The notes under the pieces were generated by a model, which saw only the letters and a program-made list of their open reading frames with translations, did not search any database and had not been told where the DNA came from. Positions 58,927-64,000 of a DNA stretch of 64,000 nt are shown here, one piece after another (positions within the stretch are counted from its first letter, which is position 1; each line of letters begins with the position of its first letter). Both the position numbers and the translations under genes were made by a program. This DNA is from Bacillus sp. BGMRC 2118. GTDB lineage: Bacteria > Bacillota > Bacilli > Bacillales > SA4. Where the stretch lies: positions 62,001 through 126,000 of the forward strand of contig VTTJ01000009.1 of the NCBI GenBank assembly GCA_008364785.1, given 5' to 3'.

Positions 58927-59686
58927 TTCTAACACCGCCCGTTGCAATGATATTTAATGTATCCGAGATCTTCTGGTACATTTCTTCATTGGATAAGGAG
59001 CCTTTATAGAGTTGATGGAAAACAGATCCATCCTTTATAAACAGAACGCGATTTGCGTGACTTGCAGCCTTTGTACTATGTGTCACCATTAGAACCGTTT
59101 GGCCTTCTTGATTAATCCGAGAAAAAATCTGCAATAGATCATCCGAGGAATGCGAATCCAATGCACCGGTTGGCTCATCAGCAAGAACGAGCTGTGGATT
59201 TGTAATAAGTGCCCTCGCTACTGCTGCCCGCTGCTTTTGACCGCCTGAAACTTCATAGGGGAATTTAGATAATATATCTTGGATTCTTAACTTTTCTGCA
59301 AGCGGCTTTAAACGGTTAGTCATTTCATTGTATGGAGTGCCGGATAAAACGAGTGGTAAAAAGATATTATCTTGCAACGAAAATGTATCAAGTAGATTAA
59401 AATCCTGAAATACAAAACCGAGATTCTTTCGACGAAATGCGGAAATATCCTTTTCACTGATGGATACTATATCCTTGTCATTCAGTAAAACTTTGCCGCT
59501 TGTCGGTTTATCAAGAGCAGCTAATATATTTAATAACGTCGTCTTACCTGAACCAGATTCGCCCATAATTGCCACATATTCACCATCTTCTAATGAAAAG
59601 CTGACATCTGTAAGTGCCTGAACATGATTTCCACCAAATCTTGTTGTGTATACTTTTTTTAAATTTTTCACTTCTAGCAGTGCCAT
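58919..59686 (-). CDS. BceA-type ABC transporter ATPase
   Basis: This ATPase subunit of about 255 residues has Walker A MGESGSGKTTLLNIL, Q-loop FVFQDFNLLDTF, signature VSGGQKQRAAVARA, Walker B LVLADEPTGALDS and H-loop VTHSTKA. The TRFGGNHVQALTDVSF opening is typical of BceA. GGAGG lies before the ATG at 59686. It lies just downstream of the sensor kinase gene, separated by a 130-base spacer with a perfect palindrome. It works with the permease downstream. Confidence 0.92.
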   Translation of the reverse strand: MALLEVKNLKKVYTTRFGGNHVQALTDVSFSLEDGEYVAIMGESGSGKTTLLNILAALDKPTSGKVLLNDKDIVSISEKDISAFRRKNLGFVFQDFNLLDTFSLQDNIFLPLVLSGTPYNEMTNRLKPLAEKLRIQDILSKFPYEVSGGQKQRAAVARALITNPQLVLADEPTGALDSHSSDDLLQIFSRINQEGQTVLMVTHSTKAASHANRVLFIKDGSVFHQLYKGSLSNEEMYQKISDTLNIIATGGVRND

Positions 59687-59778
59687 GAAAAATTCCTCCG
59701 TCTCTATGTTTAAGTTCATGTTCAGTATAACAACAGGTCGCTGCATAAAAACATTGCTTTTGCTTACAAATAAGAGCT

Positions 59779-59802
59779 CAATCTTACATTAATGTAAGAT
59801 TG
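59779..59802. promoter_or_regulatory. 24-bp perfect palindrome before the BceA-type gene
   Basis: CAATCTTACATT is followed by its exact complement AATGTAAGATTG. It lies in the spacer between kinase and transporter genes, upstream of a TATACT -10-like box at about 59727. It is a good candidate binding site for the neighbouring response regulator, though a hairpin role is also possible. Confidence 0.6.
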
Positions 59803-59816
59803 AATAATTATAGCTT

Positions 59817-60812
59817 TCATTCCACTCCAATTTCCTTCGTTTCCAAATCGATAATGACCTTCGTTCCTTTTCCTACCTCTGATTGAATGGTTATGTCATG
59901 GGAAAGCTTGGTCAATATTTGTTTACAAAGATATAAACCAATCCCTGTCGATTGTTTAAAGGCTCGTCCATTAAATCCAGTAAAGCCCTTTTCAAATACA
60001 CGAGGTAAGTCTTCCTCTTGAATTCCTATGCCTGTATCTTCTATCGTTAATTGATTATTCTTCCAATCAATCGAAATACTACCTTCATTTGTATACTTTA
60101 AAGCATTCGTTAGAATTTGCTCTATGACAAATAGCAACCACTTTTCATCTGTTAATACGGAGACGTTAATATCTGAATAGTTCAGACTGATTTTTTTTCG
60201 GATAAACAGTTTGGCATTTTTTCGGATGGCTAGTTTGATGATAGAGTCAATTTCATACTCCTTAAAAACAAGGTCATTCGACATATTTTCCAATCGTAAA
60301 TATTGAAGAACAAATTCAACATATTGTTCAATTTTTATTAATTCCAATTCCAGTTCAGCTGTTTGCTCCGTATGTTCTGATTGCAAAAGGAGACGCATCG
60401 CTGCAATAGGTGATTTAATTTGATGGGTCCACTGTGTAAAATAATCAACTAAATCCTTTTGTTGTTGATCAGCTTGAACGGTCAATTCGTTCTTATTTGC
60501 ATGTAGAATTCCCACTAGTTCTTGATACTTTTGTTCAATTGCATTGTTTGGGACTGGCATATGATTCATGTGTACCGTAATTGTTTTTTCTGCATGGTTT
60601 AGCTTTTTATAGTGCTTTCTAAATTTGATATAATCGACAGCAAAAAAGATGAGGGAACCATAAGAACATAAAAGGATAGAGTAGAGGATGGGGTCAAGGG
60701 GGAGGTGGCTAAGTGAAAACACGATCATGAAACATAAGATAAAAAAGAGGAACATAGCAATCGGCTTCCAGTTTTTATATAAATAAAGAAGGAGTAAATT
60801 AGGAGTCTTCAT
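59817..60812 (-). CDS. BceS-type intramembrane-sensing histidine kinase
   Basis: This kinase of about 331 residues has two membrane helices near the N-terminus with almost no extracellular loop (LFFILCFMIVFSLSHLPLDPILYSILLCSYGSLIFFAV), the hallmark of intramembrane-sensing kinases. The phospho-acceptor is H in YFTQWTHQIKSPIAAMRLL; the ATPase part has N in LTNALKYT, IEDTGIGI and QSTGIGLYL. GGTGG precedes the ATG at 60812, one base after the regulator stop. In this class the BceAB transporter itself is the sensor. Confidence 0.92.
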   Translation of the reverse strand: MKTPNLLLLYLYKNWKPIAMFLFFILCFMIVFSLSHLPLDPILYSILLCSYGSLIFFAVDYIKFRKHYKKLNHAEKTITVHMNHMPVPNNAIEQKYQELVGILHANKNELTVQADQQQKDLVDYFTQWTHQIKSPIAAMRLLLQSEHTEQTAELELELIKIEQYVEFVLQYLRLENMSNDLVFKEYEIDSIIKLAIRKNAKLFIRKKISLNYSDINVSVLTDEKWLLFVIEQILTNALKYTNEGSISIDWKNNQLTIEDTGIGIQEEDLPRVFEKGFTGFNGRAFKQSTGIGLYLCKQILTKLSHDITIQSEVGKGTKVIIDLETKEIGVE

Positions 60813-60813
60813 A

Positions 60814-61485
60814 TTAGTCCACCAAATAGCCGAGCCCTTTCTTTGTTTTAATAAATTCATTTAATCCTATTGCCTCCAATTTCTTACGGAGACGGTTGAT
60901 ATTTACTGTTAGTGTATTATCATCAATAAAACTGTCCGTTTCCCAAAGCCGTGTCATGAGTATATCCCTCGAAACAGCCTTCCCCTTATTTTCAAGAAGT
61001 ACTTGTAGAATTTTTTGATCGTTTTTGGTTAATTCTATTTTTTTGTCGTGAAAGGTAATGGTAGCATCACTTGTATTCAGGATTGCCCCGCGGTGCGTGA
61101 GTAAATTTGTTTGCCCAGTAAAATCGTACGCACGACGAAGCAGAGCTTGTACTTTTGACGTAAGAACCGTCAAATCAAAAGGCTTGGCAATAAAGTCATC
61201 TCCTCCCATATTCATTGCCATGACAATATTCATATTATCGGAAGCTGAAGAGATAAAGATAATCGGCACCTTAGATAATTTGCGAATCTCTTGGCACAAC
61301 GTAAACCCGTTTACAAAAGGCAGAGAAATATCCAATAACACTAATTGCGGATCAAAGGAAACAAACTGCGTAATTACATTCTGGAAATCTGTTACATATT
61401 CCACTTCGTAACCCCACGGCTGCAGGTGGTTCTTTATCGTACTCGCAATGTTCATATTATCTTCAACGATAAAAATCTTGTACAT
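60814..61485 (-). CDS. BceR-type OmpR-family response regulator
   Basis: This two-domain regulator of about 223 residues has a receiver with the phospho-acceptor D in LVLLDISLPFVNGF, acidic pair VEDN, and K in FIAKPFDLTVL. The winged-helix DNA-binding domain follows (ELTKNDQKILQVLLENKGKAVSRDILMTRLW and the TVNINRLRKKL recognition helix). TGGAG precedes the ATG at 61485. It is the first gene of the RR-HK-ATPase-permease cluster and probably activates the transporter genes through the 24-bp palindrome. Confidence 0.93.
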   Translation of the reverse strand: MYKIFIVEDNMNIASTIKNHLQPWGYEVEYVTDFQNVITQFVSFDPQLVLLDISLPFVNGFTLCQEIRKLSKVPIIFISSASDNMNIVMAMNMGGDDFIAKPFDLTVLTSKVQALLRRAYDFTGQTNLLTHRGAILNTSDATITFHDKKIELTKNDQKILQVLLENKGKAVSRDILMTRLWETDSFIDDNTLTVNINRLRKKLEAIGLNEFIKTKKGLGYLVD

Positions 61486-61802
61486 ACTATTAACTCCACT
61501 CATTAGAAAGTATTATTTAGATCCCCAATTCTTGGCCATTCTAGTCTACATTAAGGTATCTTTACTCATGTTAACTACAATTTGATTAACATTTGTTAAG
61601 GAGAATAATACTATCCATAAAATAAACTGTTCTCCCATTTTTCACAGTATAAAACAGCAATAACCATAATAATTTTATCAATTACCACTCAAACTCTTCT
61701 ATATTCTTTAATAGTAAGTAGATTCAACAATATTTTTCATAACCCTTTAAAAACTACAAAAAAGTAGAGAGACTCAATAATTTATTAATAGTCAAGGAAG
61801 AA
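61486..61802. other. AT-rich spacer without recognised gene
   Basis: This stretch upstream of the response regulator contains no supported open frame or structured RNA that I can identify. Weak promoter-like AT runs are present but none is convincing. Confidence 0.35.
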
Positions 61803-61858
61803 AAAAAAGAGGGATAGATAAACAGGACCTAATTACCTGTACTCGGCTACCCCTTTTT
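61803..61858 (-). terminator. Terminator after yxlG
   Basis: GGGGTAG, ACAGG, CCTGT and CTATCCC form a two-part stem, followed on the minus strand by TCTTTTTTTTTC. Confidence 0.8.
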
Positions 61859-61954
61859 GTATAACAAATGATAGTTCAACTATAGCCAACATAGCATTAG
61901 TCAAGTGTTCCACAAACTTTATAAAAGAAGGAATACACAGTGCAGGAGACCTTT

Positions 61955-62734
61955 TTATTCCAAAAGCTCTTTTTGTTTAAAGATTTGGATGGATGAAATG
62001 ATTACTATGGTGATAATAGCAATAGTTGTAATAAAAGCTAGCATGAAACTAGAATCTATTTCTCCTGACAACAAAACCTTACCTGTGTGCTCAGTCATTG
62101 TAGCCGGACTCCATTTCATATACTTTCCCAGAATGGTAGTGACCGTCGAGATGGCAAAGACCACAAATATTGTAACGAAAGCAACACTGCCATTTCCTTT
62201 CATTATCGTACTAAAAAACAACGTCAATGTAACAACAAAAACCAACCATATGCTGTAGATCATTACACTTTGAAAAATGCGCTCAAAAGCGACGGTTTCA
62301 ATGAGCAAACTCGTATAATACCAGGAAGCTACGTATCCGATAATCAATGAAATGAGTGTAATTGTAAGTAATCCAGCCCATTTCGATAAGATATACGAGG
62401 AATAAGGAACTGGTTTAATCATGACCATACCTGCAACTCCACTCTGTCTTTCTGCGGAAACGACACCCATTGCACTTAAAACAAGAATGAGTACACCAAG
62501 CATTCCATAATTAGATAGAACCTTCATTAGCACTTCTGCCCCAGATGGAATAGGCATTTCAAGGATTGTACCTTCTGGAAGGCCGCCAAAAGTGTCCAAA
62601 ATTTCCGGCATATAGTACGAACTAACCGGCTGCATGACACCTAGCAAAATAAAAACAATTGGAATCCATAAGATTTTATAATTTCTAACCATTTCCGTCA
62701 TTTCTTTTCGATAAAGAACCATCCATTGTGTCAT
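61955..62734 (-). CDS. yxlG: ABC-2 type permease (YxlG-like)
   Basis: This ABC-2 family membrane protein of 259 residues has six hydrophobic helices. The first cytosolic stretch is YRKEMTEMVRNYKILWIPIVF, and the ERQSGVAGMVMIKPVPYSSYILSKWAG segment is typical of the coupling region. A central extracellular loop holds PEILDTFGGLPEG. It overlaps the ATPase gene by four bases. The gene set PLDc_N protein-ATPase-permease matches yxlE-yxlF-yxlG of the B. subtilis sigY operon, the basis for the names. In that operon these genes influence SigY activity; their transported substrate is unknown. Confidence 0.8.
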   Translation of the reverse strand: MTQWMVLYRKEMTEMVRNYKILWIPIVFILLGVMQPVSSYYMPEILDTFGGLPEGTILEMPIPSGAEVLMKVLSNYGMLGVLILVLSAMGVVSAERQSGVAGMVMIKPVPYSSYILSKWAGLLTITLISLIIGYVASWYYTSLLIETVAFERIFQSVMIYSIWLVFVVTLTLFFSTIMKGNGSVAFVTIFVVFAISTVTTILGKYMKWSPATMTEHTGKVLLSGEIDSSFMLAFITTIAIITIVIISSIQIFKQKELLE

Positions 62735-63636
62735 GCCTTCACCACCTTCATAAATAAATCTTCTAATGTTGTCTGAGCCATCTCGAACTTACGAATCGGA
62801 AGTTTTCTATCCACGATATCTTGTAATAATGTTTGCTTCCCATCTACCATATCTTTTAAAACGATGCTGGCTTTATTACCTTGAATGTTAACCTCAGATA
62901 CAAAGCTATAACTCTCTATGTCCTTTAACCACTCGGTAACCTTCGATTCGAATTCAATCTGTAAAATAGGTTGTCGATACTCTTCCATTACACTACCCAG
63001 GCTACCTGATATCGCAATTTCACCGGCATGCATGATAAGTATGTCGTCACTTATTTCTTCTGCATCGTGTAGGACATGAGTGGAGAAGAGAATGGTTGTT
63101 TCCTCTTTAATCTCTCTCATCATGTCCAACACTTCCCGTCTCCCGAGTGGATCGAGTGCTGAAACTGGCTCATCTAAAATAAGTAATTTCGGACGATGAA
63201 TGAGTGCCTGTGCCAATCCGAGGCGCTGCTTCATTCCACCAGAATACCCCCCTATTTTTCTTTTCTTCGCATTCGTTAGACCCACTCGTTCAAGTAATTC
63301 TTCACTTCTTTTTTCTGCTTCTTTACGATTCAGTTTTGCTAATTGTCCTGCGAAAACAAGAAACTCTTTCCCACTCATCCAATTATAGAAAGCAGGATAT
63401 TGAGGTAAATACCCAATAAACTGCCTTAAATCTTTTGCCTTTTCCCCTTTAAAATCAATATTACCTGAGGTAGGTTCTAGCAATCCGGATAGCATTTTTA
63501 ATGTCGTTGTTTTTCCTGCTCCATTCGGTCCAAGTAATGAAACACACCGGCCTTCTTCAATATGAAAATTGATTCCTTTAACAGCATTCGTATTTCCAAA
63601 TCTTTTTACTAAATCGTTAGCCTTTACTAATTCCAT
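62731..63636 (-). CDS. yxlF: ABC transporter ATPase (YxlF-like)
   Basis: This ATPase of 301 residues has Walker A LLGPNGAGKTTTLKML, Q-loop IGYLPQYPAFYNWM, signature YSGGMKQRLGLAQA, Walker B LLILDEPVSALDPLGRREV and H-loop FSTHVLHDAEEI. A C-terminal extension of about 90 residues resembles that of drug and bacteriocin exporters. GGAAGGAG lies before the ATG, which overlaps the yxlE stop. It powers the permease downstream. Confidence 0.85.
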   Translation of the reverse strand: MELVKANDLVKRFGNTNAVKGINFHIEEGRCVSLLGPNGAGKTTTLKMLSGLLEPTSGNIDFKGEKAKDLRQFIGYLPQYPAFYNWMSGKEFLVFAGQLAKLNRKEAEKRSEELLERVGLTNAKKRKIGGYSGGMKQRLGLAQALIHRPKLLILDEPVSALDPLGRREVLDMMREIKEETTILFSTHVLHDAEEISDDILIMHAGEIAISGSLGSVMEEYRQPILQIEFESKVTEWLKDIESYSFVSEVNIQGNKASIVLKDMVDGKQTLLQDIVDRKLPIRKFEMAQTTLEDLFMKVVKA

Positions 63637-63839
63637 TAATCATTTCTCCTTCCAATAACAAAGTAAAGGACTGGCCCGATTAAGTTAATAAAGATAATAA
63701 CAAGGATCCACATCCATCTTGGTCCGTTCGTTATCTCTTCTCTAATACAAGAGACTAATGCAGTTATCATAAGAATTAATTGTAAGACAAGAATTGGTGC
63801 AATCGCTCCCCAAGGGATTCCATTTAACAGTTCATTCAT
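63636..63839 (-). CDS. yxlE: PLDc_N-domain membrane protein (YxlE-like)
   Basis: This two-helix membrane protein has about 67 residues. It shows the cardiolipin-synthase/PLDc N-terminal motif GPRWMWILVIIFINLIGPVLYFVIGRR, where W..IF...GP..Y...GR is diagnostic. GGAGG lies before the ATG at 63839; the frame extends to 63899 without a better site. It is the first gene of the three-gene unit and overlaps yxlF. In B. subtilis YxlE is a partner of the SigY anti-sigma system; sigY and yxlCD are not in the window and may lie just to the right. Confidence 0.82.
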   Translation of the reverse strand: MNELLNGIPWGAIAPILVLQLILMITALVSCIREEITNGPRWMWILVIIFINLIGPVLYFVIGRRND

Positions 63840-63910
63840 TTTTATTCCTCCAAATTGTTTATTTACCCTTAATACGATTACGTTCATCAAATCGTTCACT
63901 CACAATAAAA

Positions 63911-63950
63911 TAAAAAAAAATCTCAGGAATTTGATCCTGAGACTTTTCTT
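63911..63950 (-). terminator. Terminator upstream of yxlE
   Basis: TCTCAGGA and TCCTGAGA pair around a six-base loop, with TTTTTTTTT on the minus strand. It ends a transcript coming from beyond the right edge. A yxlE-first unit therefore probably has its own promoter in the 70 bases between. Confidence 0.8.
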
Positions 63951-64000
63951 TTGAAAATCTTTCTTACAAATACAAGATATATAATGAGGTACGTTGGAAA

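Noticed and set aside
61905..62258. 117-codon plus-strand frame
   Set aside because: It is antisense to yxlG over most of its length and has no initiation signal.
1..64000. tRNA, rRNA, prophage, integron or CRISPR features
   Set aside because: No sequence resembling these was found on either strand by eye; a covariance search could still reveal small RNAs missed here.

Overview
The window looks like chromosomal DNA from a low-GC, spore-former-type Firmicute of the Bacillaceae (Bacillus sensu lato). The evidence is strong AGGAGG-type ribosome binding sites, frequent TTG and GTG starts, many intrinsic terminators, and close relatives of Bacillus subtilis loci: dbpA/yxiN, gntRKPZ in the same order, yxlEFG, and a BceRS-BceAB-type module. 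I see no rRNA, tRNA, CRISPR array, transposase or phage gene.

Layout. 1-4.7 kb: a cobalamin riboswitch with its own terminator precedes a minus-strand operon of acyl-CoA thioesterase, class I ribonucleotide reductase (nrdA, nrdB) and a flavodoxin. 4.8-11.6 kb: small accessory genes (acetyltransferases, a VOC protein, a vWA/HTH divergent pair, a SET-domain protein) and a GGDEF-EAL protein. 11.8-15 kb: an RNase J paralogue and the DbpA RNA helicase. 15.2-16.4 kb: a VanZ-family gene enclosed by two inverted copies of a 189-bp repeat. 16.5-23.4 kb: a sugar ABC uptake and oxidation regulon (dehydrogenase, permease, ATPase, binding protein, LacI repressor, divergent isomerase) with three matching TGTAATSGATTACA operators. 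23.7-25.7 kb: a lipoteichoic acid synthase-type protein. 26-30 kb: an ECF sigma/anti-sigma pair, a POT peptide transporter and a stay-green-family protein. 30.1-31.1 kb: an acetyltransferase gene again enclosed by inverted copies of the 189-bp repeat family, one of them shortened. 31.1-39.2 kb: universal stress protein, a PQQ-type sugar dehydrogenase lipoprotein, an orphan sensor kinase, NupC, a Fur-controlled siderophore-binding lipoprotein and SelO. 39.4-44.7 kb: the gluconate operon gntRKPZ with a GntR operator. 44.8-51 kb: a second GGDEF-EAL protein, a UPF1-like helicase and a 23S rRNA uracil methyltransferase. 51.3-56.7 kb: a YqhQ-like membrane protein, a PadR/DUF2812 pair and a two-gene ABC exporter. 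56.9-61.5 kb: a peptide-antibiotic detoxification module (RR, HK, ABC ATPase, permease). 61.9-63.9 kb: yxlE-yxlF-yxlG.

The most unusual signals are non-coding. Four separate intergenic regions carry short cores (TTGGAC, GGCTCATAA at two loci, TTCCGACGAA) repeated at a strict 20-21-bp period. Each array lies just beyond the terminator hairpin of a minus-strand gene. The 189-bp interspersed repeat, two hairpins joined end to end, appears in facing pairs around single accessory genes. A cobalamin riboswitch over a B12-independent reductase operon, in which a flavodoxin occupies the place where class Ib operons usually carry NrdI, is the clearest regulatory story. Start codons were revised from the longest open frame wherever a ribosome binding site pointed to a later start.
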